The position numbers were made by a program, and so were the translations under genes. The notes below the pieces were generated by a model. The model was not told the origin of the DNA. It saw only the letters and a list, made by a program, of their open reading frames with translations, and did no database searches. From Ailurus styani (taxonomy: Eukaryota > Chordata > Mammalia > Carnivora > Ailuridae): DNA of 64,000 bases. The stretch lies in contig LNAC01000108.1 in the NCBI GenBank assembly GCA_002007465.1, positions 510,279 to 574,278 on the forward strand. Reading direction: 5' to 3'. Positions 33,717 through 46,070 of this stretch are shown here, one piece after another. How positions within the stretch are numbered: the first letter of the stretch is position 1; each line of letters starts with the position of its first letter.

Positions 33717-34300
33717 CCACCCCCACCCCCACAGCGTACCACCGAACTATGTTCCTCCTCTCCCATTCTGTATCCACAACGGAGGTTTTGATTCTGTCGG
33801 GGCTCTTTTCTACAGAAGGGGGATGCCGCCTCAAAACCCATCCTCCACACACGACTCTAAGCAACCACGTTCTGAGCTGGCATCAGAACTGATCCCTGGG
33901 AACCCAAGCTTCTTAGACCAGACCCCATGTTCAAGAAGTGTTCCACAGGCTGTTCACTAAGGCTTGGGGTCTGGACCCCATCTTCTTACATATAATCCAG
34001 GGCCCAACCCCTACCTCTCTGATGTCACAATCCTCACTAATCTTCCCTGACTGTGCTCAGTGCTATTTTTGCTCTGGTCCAACGCCACACCTGCTTCCTG
34101 CCCCCAGGGCACCTAGGGCCCTGGCCTGAGAATTCAATCCAAAAAAGCTTGGCTTCCAACCAGTCTACCTCTGGGCCATGATCTCCCAATGGTCACACAA
34201 CACAGACCCAGAGGGAGCACTGAAAGGTGACTTCTCACCTGTGCACTGTGTCATCAACACAACCTTGAACCCTTTGGGAAATCCCCTGAATGGAGACCTG
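33717..34300. other. Intergenic, nothing recognised
   Basis: Unique-looking sequence with no supported gene, RNA or known repeat. Confidence 0.45.
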
Positions 34301-34500
34301 GCCCTTAGCATTTATCACCATCTGAAGTTTTGTTATGGATTTGTTTATAGGTTTGGTGTCTCCCTCCACTGGAGAGTACATTTCAAAACGGCAGACCCCT
34401 GGTCCATCTTCTTTCCTGCTGTGTCCCCACTACCTAGAGCAGTGCCTGGAACAAGCGAGGCACTTGGTAGCTAGCCATTGAAAGAATAAGTAGATGAGTT
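34300..34500 (+). repeat. L2 LINE 3' end
   Basis: TGTCTCCCTCCACTGGAGAG, then GTGTCCCCACTACCTAGAGC, AGTGCCTGGAACAAGC and GGTAGCTAGCCATTGAAAGA follow the sense L2 3' end. Confidence 0.75.
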
Positions 34501-34689
34501 CTCCTCAGCCCACACCTTGGCCACAGAGGCCCAGACCCACCTGGGGTAGCCTCAACCTTCAGTGTGACTCTGCTTCCGGGTTCTCAGACTCGGAGCCCCC
34601 TCGGAGCACACGTGCCCTTCACCCCAGACTGGAGCTCAACTCTTCTGCCACCCCAACCTTTGTCCACCAGCCCTGCTGGGCTCTCCTGC

Positions 34690-34850
34690 CTGCTCCCCGT
34701 TTGAGAGCCAGGACCCTGAGATCAGACAGGCTGATTGCTGGACCTCAGAAAGGTTCAGAGTCTTTTCCCCAACAAAATGGGAAAGTAACAATGCTAGTCT
34801 CAAACATCCTTATGGGGATTAACTAGGGAGATGTGTAGAGTACTCAATCG
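34690..34850 (+). repeat. MIR SINE fragment
   Basis: CTGAGATCAGACAGGCTGAT, then CCAACAAAATGGGAAAGTAA and TATGGGGATTAACTAGG, follow the diverged sense MIR order. Confidence 0.55.
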
Positions 34851-35039
34851 TGTTGATCATCGCTAATAGCAAGTTAATAATACATTATTAATACTAAGCT
34901 AAGAGGCTTTTATAACAGTCGAGAGAAAACTTCCAACCCATTGGCCTTCCCCCAAGCCTTACAAGGATCCCTGAGGAAAATGTTCAAAACTTAGGTTTAC
35001 AAGGCACTCAGACTTTAAAACAATGGGCTAATCCCCACC

Positions 35040-35490
35040 CATTTTGCATCGCATTCATGACTCTAAAGCTTTACCCCTCTGGCCCCACCACCTTTGTATA
35101 TGACTTTGTAGCTTTTCTCACTAAAAAGGTGGAGTCTGCTCCCCACCCCTTGAATCTGGGCTGGCCTCATGGCCTGCTTTGACCAACAAAATGCAAGAGA
35201 ACTGACTGTGTGCCAGCTTTGAGCCTGGGCCCCCAGAGGCCTTGCATGTTTGCCTCTACCACAGCCAAGACAGCATGCCTGCGCTAGCCCAGGAGGATGA
35301 GAGACATGAGGAACAGAGCCGAACCACGGCAGTCACCCCAGCCGAAGCAGCAACCGCAAGACTGAGCCCATCCAAGATCAGTAGAGCTACCTAGCCCACC
35401 CCAGTGTACTCCCGACCTGTGAGCCATGCATCCTTACTGTTGTATACCGCTAAGGTTTTATTGCACAGAAAAAGCAGACTGATAACATGA
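35040..35490 (+). repeat. MLT1-type LTR, sense (MLT1D-like)
   Basis: GGCCTCATGGCCTGCTTTGA, CCAACAAAATGCAAGAGAAC, a purine-rich centre and the end TGTTGTATACCGCTAAGGTT plus AGCAGACTGATAACA match older MLT1 LTRs. Non-coding fossil. Confidence 0.7.
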
Positions 35491-36055
35491 CACAACCTGG
35501 TATTAGATTATGGTCTGCCCTTTCAACCAACCAATGGCTGGCCAGCATCTGCTCATACGCCTCCATCAAGTGGATTCCGATCACCTTTAAAGGCAGCTTA
35601 TTCCCAAAAATCTAATCATATTTTGAACTAAAATCTCTCTCCATGTACTTAACCCTTCAGCCAAACTCCTAGATCCACACAGAAGTAGCCCAATCTTTCT
35701 CTCCTGGACCCATCTGGCATTTCCAAGTCAGCACGTCCCAAATCAAATGCTTCTCTTTTCTCTGTTTTGCAGAGGGCAAGACTATCTCAGGTCTCCGAAG
35801 TCTTGCTCTTCTTCAGCCCCTGCAGTGAAGTGTGGCAGGGTCATGAGACACACAGTTCTCTCCAGTGCGGGGACAGGGAGTGTCACCCACCTCCTGTCCT
35901 CCACACCAGTTACCGTGATCCACCCATCCATGGTCATCAAACAATGCCACCTCGCATCTACCTTTGCCAGCAGCTGTGCTAAGGATGACAAGATAAAAGG
36001 CACAATCCCTACGCTCAGGGAGTCCACCTAGTGAAGGGGCTCATATTTCTCACAC
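35491..36055. other. Intergenic, nothing recognised
   Basis: No supported feature. A 94-codon frame at 35747-36031 has no recognisable domain. Confidence 0.45.
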
Positions 36056-36059
36056 AGGG

Positions 36060-36240
36060 ATCTGATGATGATACTACGATTTTTATTGGGTGCCTACTAT
36101 GCACTAAGTACTTTAAATCATATATGTCTCAAATCCTTGCAATGATTCTACTGAGTTTTATCATGTGCCTTTTTTACGGATGAGAGAACTGAGGCTCAGA
36201 AAGTGACCTGCCCCAGCCATATAGCTGTTAAGTGGCAACA
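36060..36240 (-). repeat. MIR SINE (antisense), well preserved
   Basis: GGGTGCCTACTATGCACTAA, then CGGATGAGAGAACTGAGGCT, CAGAAAGTGACCTGCCC and AGCTGTTAAGTGGCA. Confidence 0.85.
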
Positions 36241-36284
36241 TGCAGCTCTCAGTCCCCAAACCCAGGCTCTTCCTGTGGCGCCAA

Positions 36285-36610
36285 ACTGCCTTCCAGGCTG
36301 TCATCATGTCCCTCCTCTGCTCAACAATTTAGCGGCTCCCACAACTAGCAGAATAAAAGTCAATCTCTTTAGTACAGACTCCGGGGTCTTGCCTGTTGCT
36401 GTACTCAGACCAGGCCTGCATGCTCCAAGCTTGCCTGTCCCCCTTGGCTTGCACTGTTTCCTCAGTCTGAAATGCTCTCCCTCACATCCTGACCTATCCA
36501 TTCCTCACCAGGTGCACCAGTCTGGGAGGTCTCCTCAGCCAGCAAGACTCTCTGATTTCCTGCAGACTCTGTCAGGCCCTCTGTGTTGGCATAGGTCGGT
36601 CTCCCTCTGC
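36285..36610 (+). repeat. L2 LINE fragment
   Basis: CCCTCCTCTGCTCAACAATT, TTGCACTGTTTCCTCAGTCT and GAAATGCTCTCCCTCACATC follow the sense L2 ORF2-side and 3' region. Confidence 0.7.
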
Positions 36611-38000
36611 AGACTTAGGGATCCTGGGAGACAGAGATGGACTCTGACCCATGTCTGAATTCCCCCGCTGCATGATCCCACACAGGGTCTATACTCAGGA
36701 GTTGCAGAATTAGACCAAATTGGGTTGGATTGCTGAAAATGGGAAAGTGGGCTCAATTGTGGGTCAGAAATGGGTTGAACAGATTCATTTGGCTGATATT
36801 TATTGAGCATCTACTACATGCTCAGTCAAGATTCCTGATTGTCAGTAGCAGTAACAACTCTGGCTAACATATGTAGGAAAAATTATTGGGAATATATAGT
36901 AGTAATAGGAAGACTGAAAACTGAGGCTCAGAGAACCACTGAGAACCCAGGGAAGCTCAACAGCAGAAGCTCCAGCTAAGGTGACACTGTGGGCAGAAAA
37001 TCCATGCAGAATCCTGCTGCAAGTTCCATTCCCTCCTGCCTGCAGGCTCAGCCTCTCTAAATGAACCCACTGATGTCCCTTATCTTTGGGCCATTCTCTC
37101 TGGATTCAGTCCTAAGCCTAGATCATTCATCTCCACCCAAGCTGCCAGGAAGGGAGAGGAGGACATAACTTGCCAAAAGGAGGCCTCTGTAGTGAGAGAT
37201 GGAGCTCTCTTCCCTCCAAGATTCATACGAGATTCCCTAACAATGAAGAGGGAGCTTGGGGTGCAAGACACCCCAAAATATATGACAAGTATCAACAATA
37301 CACATTTTCCTCAAGGAGCTTACATTTTGGAAGTAGAGGTGAGGAGGGACCTTAGAGACCATCTGTGCCAGCATTTGTGGGCTCAGTGGGACACTGAGAA
37401 CAGGAGTATGAGAAAGGCCAAGTGAGAGACCCTGGCTACCTTGGGTTTCTTCATTTCAGGACTTCTCAGAGCCTTTAATATGTCATAGGGCACTGTGAAA
37501 GTCCCGGAGCAGAAGAGCTCACCAGCTTTTCCCCCATTTGACCGTGCAACCCTTTTCTTGGAGAATATTCTGTAGGACTGGTGTTCAGCAGACAGGGAAA
37601 CCCCAATCTAACTCAACCCTCATTTCAGACAGGGAAACTGAGGGACTTTCCTGGCCTCACTGGGTTTCTGGCCTCCTGACCGTCAGTCCAGGACTCGCAG
37701 AAAGGACCCACCCCCGGGAAGAGGACGCAAAGGTGGAGGAAGGGACCCAGGCCAAGGGAACTGTTCAGGCTCTCCCTTGCTTGGCGCTGCCTTCCCTGCT
37801 CTGTCTGCTGACATGAGCTCACCCTCCAGGTGCAGCTGAACAATGTACACCTGCTAGGGCTGCAGGACCCACTTCCACCTTCAGGAAAACCCTTTGGAGA
37901 AGAGGGGGAGAAGAGTCCTGGGCAGCACTCGCAACCCAGGCCCAGCTCCCAGCTGCCCCAGCACCAGACGGAAGGGGACCAAGCAATTAACAGACACTAG
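36611..38000. other. Intergenic, nothing clearly recognised
   Basis: About 1.4 kb of mixed-composition DNA. A weak MIR-like motif (AAAACTGAGGCTCAGAGAAC) occurs near 36916. No gene is supported. Confidence 0.45.
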
Positions 38001-38170
38001 GGTCTGGCTGAGAAGCAGGTGTGCTGGAGTCCAGCTGTGGGACCTTGGCCATGGGACCTTGGGAAAGGCTCGCCAATTCTCTGAGCCTCGGTTTCTTTCA
38101 GCTGGGGAAAAAAAAAGATCAGTTGAGACATTACAAATGTTTCAGTAAAGTGTGAAGCATTCTTCTTCAG
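38000..38170 (+). repeat. MIR SINE fragment
   Basis: GGGACCTTGGGAAAGGCTCG, then CCAATTCTCTGAGCCTCGGT and TTCTTTCAGCTGGGGA, match the sense MIR core. Confidence 0.75.
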
Positions 38171-38230
38171 ATACGAAGAGTTATTCTTATATTGGAGATC
38201 AGCTAATGAAATAAACTTTCCCCTTCTTCC

Positions 38231-38429
38231 TTTTTTTTTTTTTAAAGATTTTATTTATTTCACAGAGGGAGAGAGATCACAAGGAGGCAGAGAGGCAGGC
38301 AGAGAGAGGGGGGGGGAAGCAGGCTCCCCGCCGAGCAGGGAGCCCGATGCGGGCCTCGATCCCAGGACCCTGAGATCATGACCTGAGCCGAAGGCAGAGG
38401 CTTTAACCCACTGAGCCACCCAGGCGCCC
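38231..38429 (-). repeat. can-SINE (antisense), near consensus
   Basis: Poly-T, AAAGATTTTATTTATTTCAC, the AGGCAGAGAGGCAGGCAGAG block and a head ending GAGCCACCCAGGCGCCC. Target duplication TCCCCTTCTTCC at 38219-38230 and 38430-38441. Its near-consensus state suggests a young insertion. Confidence 0.95.
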
Positions 38430-38648
38430 TCCCCTTCTTCCTAATGAGAGACCCTGAAAAACTTCTCGGGTAGGTCGTGGCAACTCGGGGGGACTTCCAC
38501 AAAAGGAGGTGTCTCCTATTTAGTGATGTTTGGCAGGGCCATGACCTGCCTAGAAACACAGACTGGACAGCATGAAGGCTGAAGTACTCCTTCCAGAAGT
38601 ATTTCCTGAGTGCCACTAATGTGCCAGGACCTGTGCTCACAGTTACTT

Positions 38649-38673
38649 ACACACACACACACACACACACACA
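38649..38673. repeat. (CA)n microsatellite
   Basis: About twelve pure CA units. Confidence 0.97.
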
Positions 38674-38699
38674 CCCCTCATGCTGGCTTGTATCTTCAT

Positions 38700-39030
38700 C
38701 TCCATGTCCTCACTCTGACAGTCAGTCCAGGATGCCTGGAATATTCTTTCCCACCTTCACCTGGCAAATTCCTTCCTATTCATCCTTCAAAACTTAGAAG
38801 AGGATGAGGTGCCACATCCTCAGGTCTTCCTGGCCTCTTCTCTCTCCAGACTAAGTAGAAGGCCACTTCTGTGCCCGTCTGTGCAGATCCTCACGACTGA
38901 CCTTCCTACCCTAGAGTGTGCTTACTTGTTTTGTACACCTGCTGCCCCCAGGAGATTATGAATAGCTTGAGGGCCATGAGCCTGGACACCTAGCCCAGCA
39001 CATACAGGTTGAGTGAACAAATGTGTAACC
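38700..39030 (+). repeat. L2 LINE 3' part
   Basis: GATGCCTGGAATATTCTTTC, TATTCATCCTTCAAAACTTA, then TAGCTTGAGGGCCATGAGCC and CCTAGCCCAGCACATACAGG follow the sense L2 3' end. Confidence 0.75.
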
Positions 39031-39261
39031 CAGGCTTCGGCTCTTTCTATTGTGGGAAACCTGGGGTTTTTCTTCAGGCCAACCTTTGAAGCAAAAGTCT
39101 GCATGTCTTCACATCTACCCCAAGGAAAATACATGTAGTGTCCAAGTGCTGGAGATTTGTAAGAAATACAGAGGACATGCACACCCTACAGCAAGATCCT
39201 CCCCCAAACTCATCAGACATGTTTATTCCCAGGTTCCTTCCCACCACACTAGTAGACCAAG

Positions 39262-39706
39262 GTGGTAGGCCAAATGATGTCCACCCCCATCCCAATGTCC
39301 ACATGCTGATCTCTAGAACCTGTAGATGAAGGGTGGATTAAAGTTATGGACGGAAGTAAAGTCATCAGTTAGCTGACATCAAGATGGAGAGATTATCCTA
39401 GATTATCACGGGGGTTGTAAAAAGTGGGAGAGGAAGGCAGAAGTGGATGTCAGAGTGATCTGAAGACTAGAAATAGTTGTAAAGATGGAGAAAAGAGACA
39501 GCAGCCCATGTGCCACACAATTAGGTGGCCTCTAGAAGCTGGAATAGGCAAGGAAATGGATTTTCTAGAGACTCCAGAGAGAAACAACGTTGGACCAGTG
39601 AGGCCCTGCACACTTCTGACCTGCAGAGCTGTAAGAATAAATTTGTGTTGTCTTAGGCCACTAAATTTGCAGCAATTTGTTTCAGCAGCAACAGGACACT
39701 AATACG
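39262..39706 (+). repeat. MLT1-type LTR, sense, near complete
   Basis: Sense MLT1 order: CCAAATGATGTCCACCCCCA at the 5' side, a purine-rich centre, GAGCTGTAAGAATAAATTTG and GTCTTAGGCCACTAAATTTG, ending GGACACTAATACG. Solitary LTR, non-coding. Confidence 0.85.
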
Positions 39707-42700
39707 TCCTCCTCTTTCCCAAGTCCCTTACCCCGTGGACTCTCCCATTGCAAGCAATTCCACTCTGGCCCCAAACTTGCACAGCTCACCCAACTAAGCA
39801 CAAGGCCTGCAGTTGCCCCAACCCACCCTCCTCAAAAGGCAGTTGAGCAGCCATCTATTGTTATGTGAGAATATATCCCTTGACAAGAGGGCTCACTCCT
39901 GAGCAGCCTGGGCTCCCGTGTTTCACAGTCTGGCCAGGAGGCAGAGACATACTCATCCACATGGTGCAGAGCTCTGGGAGTGAAGGGAAGGGGAGCCCAA
40001 ATGGGACAGGAGGGCTCAGGGAAAGCTTTCTGGAAGAGGTGGCACTGAGCTGAGTTTTGAAGGGTACGTAGGCAATCGTCAAGAGAAAGGAAACCAAGGA
40101 CAGTGGGTCCAAAAGACTCTGGGCCAGGAAAGAGAAATACAGAGACAAGAGAGAGACATGAGAGACAGAGAAACACTGCCAACTGTACAGGCAGAGAAAA
40201 AGCTACAGAGAAAGAGGCAGAGAAGAGCTGACTGTGTCGTGACAGGCTGCTCCCAGCCCAGCCTCCCTCCGGTTCTGGGACAGAAAATAGCCTGGCTGAC
40301 CCGTGGTGTGCAAAGCATTTCCTGTGCAGCCCTGGGGACCCCTGAGCTGTACTTTCTCAGGGGTGGGGCTGGCTGTGAGGGGGGTGGTGAGGGCAGAGGA
40401 GGAGGGGACAAGAAGTCCTGGCCCTGCATCAACTGTCCAGGACAAGAGTGGCTGAGGATGGGAAGAAACGGGGTGCCTGTGTCAGGGCCCGTGTGTGGGC
40501 ACAAGTATGAGGGTGCCCAGGGTGTGTGGGTGAGGCACTTGCACATGTTCACGTGGCTAAACCTGGGGTCCTAGGTCTCTTCATGGAAAGTGAAGGCTGG
40601 ATGGACAGACAGCGGGTCCTGGTGGACGCCACTCTATCTTATGTCCCAGTGTGAAAGGCAGCTCTGAGAGCCTTCCTGAGGACACAAGCCATCCCCCCTG
40701 GGAAGCCACCAGCTTCAGTGTTCTAGGAGCAACTTCCAGTTGACTCTGTCCTGTCTGCTCCCCAAGGGCACCGCCTCTGTGTGCTCCCTTTGGGGTCAAT
40801 GACCTGGTCTCAACTGTGGCTGGGGAAGGAGTGATCCATCCAGAACCTTCTCTGAGGACCTTTTCCAGAGAAGAGGGGGAGAGGTCAGGGGACAGTGAGG
40901 CCTAGCTCCTAGAACCCAGAACACCTCTGGGTTTCCTCTCGGGGAGATCCCAAACATCACTCAGGGACTTCAGCCCTCCTCACCGGGTGCCTGTCCCCAC
41001 CTTCCCCAGGGCTGTTTTTGAGACTCACTTGAAACCAGCTCTCCATTCTCTCTTTATGCAGTTTCAGTACCGTCTACCCCTGCTAGATTCTTATCATTTC
41101 AGCACTTGGCGATGTCTCTGAATGGAGAGCACACCCCGCTTTCTAAAACATTAGAGCGGAGCCTGAGCAGCCATTGGCCGTGCTGCTACAGAGGGGTTTC
41201 CTGCCAGGGAGGGAGGCAGAGTCTGGGCTTTTCAGTTCTGCACACTGGAGGAGGTCACCCAGGGGAAAGAGGGTAGTTCCTCACTCTCTTGGGCCTGAAT
41301 TCTCAGCCAGGATTACCTTCCATGACCCTTCAGCTCAAGCTCTGGCACACCTCACAACCAGCCAGGACCTTTCATTGTGTCACGCTGGGACCCGTGAAGC
41401 TCATCCCAAAAAACCACCGAAGAGCTGCTAGACGGGACCTACACTGGCTTCGTGTGGCTGGGTCAAGCTGCTTCCTGGCCCTAAGGGGCCTGCTCCCCTC
41501 TCAGATAAGAGGTGCCATCATCCCTTGCCCTCCCAAAAGGTGACTAATGAACACCTGGCTTCAGGAAAGGGAACTACCGTTTGTTGAGTACCCGTCATGT
41601 ATCTCCTATAATTAACACACCAACCCTTCTAAGAGGGAATTCCTGTTCCAGTGAAGGAGGGATTTCCAGAGGAGGCTAAGTGAGGATTCAGAGTCAGGTT
41701 GTGCAGGACATGTGGAAAGGACTGTGCCCTCTCCTCCGCACATCCCTCCACAAGAGGAAAGTCGGGGGAGCTGCTAGCCAGGGAACTAACTGCCTCTCCT
41801 AGAAGATTATGTGAGAGAAGGCTCACAACCCACAGTTTTGATGTGGATTTGGTGAGAGGACCCCTCTCCCTGCTTCTTCACACAATTCCCAAGGCTCCAG
41901 TCCAGCAAGGACCAAGGGAAACATGAGGCCTCCTGCACCCTATCATAGGCTTGAGGGCATTGGGGCAGCCCTGGGCTCGGGATCAAGGTCCCTGTAGCCC
42001 TTCTGCAGCTCGCAGACCAGGGCCACCCGTGCAATGGCCGACTGTGAACACACGAGATGTGTCCTGGGGACTCTGTGAGTAGGGACAAGCCTGGGGTTCT
42101 CATGACGGGGAGCTCTGAGGCAGAAAACGTGGGGCCTTAACATCAACGCAATTTCATTTGTAGCCACAGGTTGGTAAAGCCAGGGAAAGCCACCTCCCAC
42201 AAACTTTTAGGGATGTCCATCAAGCTAAAGAGGCAAGTCCCTGTGGATCTGGTAGAGCCAGTGCCACGCCTGGGCCCCTGGCTCCACAGCCATGATCCTT
42301 CCAGGGAGCTAGTCCACCTGGGCACCGCTGATGCCCACTTCAATGCCAAGGTCCCAGAAATCCTCTTAGTCATCCCACCACACTTCCCTTCCTAAGGCCG
42401 GTACATCTGTGCTGAGCCACTGCAGCAGCAGAGGGGCCTGGGGCCACTTTGCAGACCCCTGCCCTGCCCTGGAGGTGCTGTCACACCTGCCCCCTCATCA
42501 TGCCACCTAAGAAACCACCTGCTCTCCCTGGGAACTTTGGCCCCATTCTGCAGGCCACTGCAGAAGCGGCCACGTTCTCACCCAACACTTGCCCTTCCCA
42601 GGGATGGGTACCTGGGCCTGCAGGCCTCCTCTCTTGATTTTTGGGTTTGTAAACTAAGGATCACAGTGGGTCCTGCGATAGAATCTGCCCTGTATCAGCC

Positions 42701-44735
42701 TAGGAGCCCTTGGCAGCTGTGATTGTCCATGTGGAAAAAGCAGGTATGCAAAGAGGTTGGAGCCACCACAGAGAGAGACACAGAGGGGAGAGGCGCAGAG
42801 AAAGTACTGGTGACCTTCGTGGCTGCGGTTGAAACTGCTCTACAAACTAGGAAGGTCTTCTTTTGGCCTGAAGAGCCTGACGTTGGACTTCGGTCCTTGG
42901 CTACGGTGCTGTCCAGCCCCCATGTGCCCTTTCCCATCCATCCCAGGAGAGGCAGGGCCAGCAGCAGCACCGGGGGAGAAGGAAAGCAGGAGGGGGCCCC
43001 AGCCGGGCTGTCCCTGGGGCTTCTCCCGACAATGGCATGGGCAGCACATTGTTTATTCTGGCTTAAGACACCTCCCTGGATACCCCCACCACTCAGCCAG
43101 CAGCGAACGAGGCCGAGGCAGGAATGGGTGGTAGAGGCAATTCTAGCATCTTTGGAAACCTGACACCTGCAGACCACTACTCTGACTACAACTTCATGAG
43201 GACAGAAAGGGAAGGAGGCGAGGTCAGATGGCAGACAGGAAAACAGCTCCTTCTGTGCTGGGGCGGGAAGGACCCCAGGCCTGGGTGGGGAAAGGGGTCA
43301 ATAGGAGCAAAGATGGATGCCTGGCCCCCACTCAGACCTCCAGTGTGGCCTCAAGTCAGTCAGTTCTCTGTCCTCTCCCTCGGGCCCCTCCACCATGAAA
43401 CATGCAATGGGATCTGAACAGCTTCTGAGCTAGAGAACCCTGATCTCTCCCAACTTGGCCTCCCACCAGACCCACCCCTGACCTTAACACCTTCCAAGCT
43501 CCTCTGAATTTTAATTGCTGTGACTGTGGACCCGCTCAGGGTAGGCAAGCCCGCGGGGCCAGCACTGCTGGCCTCAGTTGCCAGGCCTGCTGGGACTCCG
43601 CTATTGGTGCAGGCTGAGGGGAAAGGACAGGCGGCCAGGACCTGAGCAGGGAGGCTGAGCTACACCAAGGCAAGATCCAGCCCAATGCTGATGTCTTTGG
43701 GCCAGTTTGATGCTCAAAGCAGACAGACTCCAGAACTGGAGTTTTAGGAGATGGCTATGTCCTGAGCAGGATCCCAGTCCACTGCTTATGAGCACGGAAA
43801 CCAGCCCGGCCCCTCGGAGGAGAGAGGCAGAAAGGTAAGGAGACACGAACGAGCCCAGTCAGGGCATCAGGAAGCAAAGCAGGGCATATAAACTGTATAA
43901 ACTGGAAAAGAGGAGCTAGAGTCAGCCAGCCAAGGCCCGGGGGTGCCCAGGACTCACACCCTCCAGGCTGTTGGCAACGAAGCTGATTCCAGAGCCCTGC
44001 GACCTGCCAAGGCCGAGCTGCGTGGTGGGATCCGCCGCTGCAGCTAAGCACAAAGTAAGAGACTGAGTCCCATGCAGACGACGCCTGGGAGAAGGCTGCG
44101 TCCTTGCAGGCCACGTGAACGGCCCTGCTTTCTACACCAAGGGGGCAAGAGAGTCCAGGGCAGCAGCTTTGGGATAGAGTCTTACAGCCGTTGTGGCTCC
44201 CCTGGGCCTAAGCAGCCACAACTCACATCTGCGTGGCGGCCGTGGAGTACCGGGCAACGGCCTGTCCATAAGGGCCAGAGATGACCCAACTCTGCAGCCC
44301 AGGGCCTACCGGGGCTGCTTTCTCAGCCCAGCCACAGTATCCAAGGAGTAGCAAGCCAGTATTTGCCTCCAAGCCTCTCTCCCCACCTAATGTTTCTCCT
44401 TCTGCTTCTCAGATTCTGTGGTATAGTGCACCCTCCGCTCAGCACCGTCCAGTAGAACAACCGCAGTGATGTCTGTCCACTACAGTAGCTACCAGCCACA
44501 AAGGGCTAGTGAGGGACTGAATGTTTAGCTTTAATTCATTACTTTGTACTTGTCATCGTCGCCCATGGCTAGCAGTCACCGTATAGGACAGCGCAGTCTT
44601 GGCTCTTGCTCATGGTGGAGCAGTAGAACCTTCTGCGATCCAAACATTTCACCATGTCTGTGTGCCAGGAGCGATCAGAAATGGCTCTCTGTTCAGGGTA
44701 GGGCTGAAGCGACAGGGACAAGAGGGAAAGCGAAA
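39707..44735. other. Long unique intergenic stretch
   Basis: About 5 kb, GC-richer than the left half of the window and almost free of recognisable repeats. Open frames of 60-160 codons occur on both strands but overlap in several phases and match nothing I know. It may hold regulatory DNA; I could not assign any part except an L2-like scrap near 40018-40078. Confidence 0.5.
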
Positions 44736-44739
44736 GAAA

Positions 44740-44940
44740 AGAAAGGCATAGGCATCACCTTATTCCATCCTCACAGAAACCCTGCGAAGTAAATACGATC
44801 GTCCCCACCTTAGGGATGAAGACACTGACAATCAGACAGGCCTAATAACCTGCCTTGGGTCACAGTTAGTTAAGGCTGGAGGCAAGGTTTGAACTCTAAG
44901 TGTCTGACCTCAGAATCCCTGGTTTCTACCTCATTACACG
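44740..44940 (-). repeat. MIR SINE (antisense)
   Basis: CATCCTCACAGAAACCCTGC, CCACCTTAGGGATGAAGACA, then CTTGGGTCACAGTTAGTTAA. Confidence 0.75.
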
Positions 44941-45350
44941 GCTGAAGAACAAAGTGCCCCTTCCTGGCGCTGACGGGTCAGAGTGGAGCAGGGCAAGGCC
45001 ATGGACTGCCTGCCCACGGTGCTCTGACCTGCCTCCTCCTGAGCTCCAGCTGCCCTGTTACCGCTTCACGCTATGACCCGAAGTGAATCTGTAGAACTCA
45101 GGCACACCCAGACTCACACATAAGGCCAAAGGCACATGGCCAAAGAAAAATTATCTGCTTCTGTGCCGTCCATTAGTGCAGATAATTAACAGTGGATTTG
45201 ATATTCTTGGCATAGGGGAAGATAGAGCTCTGCTTTGTCTGGGCTGATATTAAAATACCTCTCCCCCTCCCCCTGCACACGCTGATTCGCTCACTCGAGG
45301 CTGGGCCAGACAGCAGGGTCAGAAGTGAGCTGGAAGGGAAGGAGATGAGG
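44941..45350. other. Intergenic, nothing recognised
   Basis: Unique sequence between two MIRs; no supported feature. Confidence 0.45.
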
Positions 45351-45354
45351 GTGG

Positions 45355-45590
45355 AGAAGGAACTAACATTTCTTAGACATCTCACTTCGTGCCAGGTACC
45401 AAGCTAAGAACTTCAGCAGACCATCTCGAGTACTGATCATCCGTACGAGGTAGTGAGGACAATTCTCAGTTTATAGGAGCAGGCCTGAGGCTCAGACAGG
45501 CAAGGCGACCTGCCCAAAGCCACACAGGTGATAGTGGCAGAGTATGACTTCAAAATCTAGGTCTGCCTGTCTCCCAGCCTGTTTTAGATC
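45355..45590 (-). repeat. MIR SINE (antisense), near full length
   Basis: CTAACATTTCTTAGACATCT, CGTGCCAGGTACCAAGCTAA, then GCCTGAGGCTCAGACAGGCA and AAGCCACACAGGTGATAGTG. Confidence 0.85.
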
Positions 45591-45869
45591 ACACTGGCTC
45601 TTGGCAGAGATCTGGAAAACACACCCCTGCTAATAAAGGACCTCGACTCCTCTTCCGCCCTGCCTGGCACCTTGCCTGAAGCCAGGCTCCTGCTGTAGGC
45701 ATCCCTTCTCCCAGGAGTTCAGGCTCCCATGAACAGGGGCAGACCCCAGCCCCCAACCCCATTGTACAATCAATGACAATGAGAGCCAGGCGTCCCCTTC
45801 TTACCCACCGCTTTCCTCCCCACCCCATGGGGTGCTGCCAGTTCAGCACAATAGTGCATTCTGTATCCA

Positions 45870-46070
45870 AGAGCCTCCGCTGGCGGCCCCCTGGCTTTTG
45901 CAGCCCCTCCAGACAATGGCAGGGCCCACAAGGCCTGATAGCCGGTGACAAATGTATGTGAATGACCAGCTCACAGGAAGTGGCCTTCAATAGTCCGATA
46001 GCTTCCTGTATCCTGACATTGTGAAGGCCCACTTCCTGTGCTGTCTCCGAAAATACAGCTCGGCAGGGCT
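45870..46070. promoter_or_regulatory. Candidate enhancer: SOX and ETS motif cluster
   Basis: Within about 130 bases lie a SOX-type ACAATGG (45913-45919) and three ETS-type cores: AGGAAGTG (45975-45982), CTTCCTGT (46002-46009) and ACTTCCTGT (46031-46039). This combination is known from endothelial enhancers, and GJA4 is an arterial endothelial gene about 43 kb away. Function and target are inferences. Confidence 0.3.

Noticed and set aside
40079..40574. Frames of 138 (+) and 157 (-) codons overlapping each other
   Set aside because: Mutually overlapping on both strands with no family resemblance.
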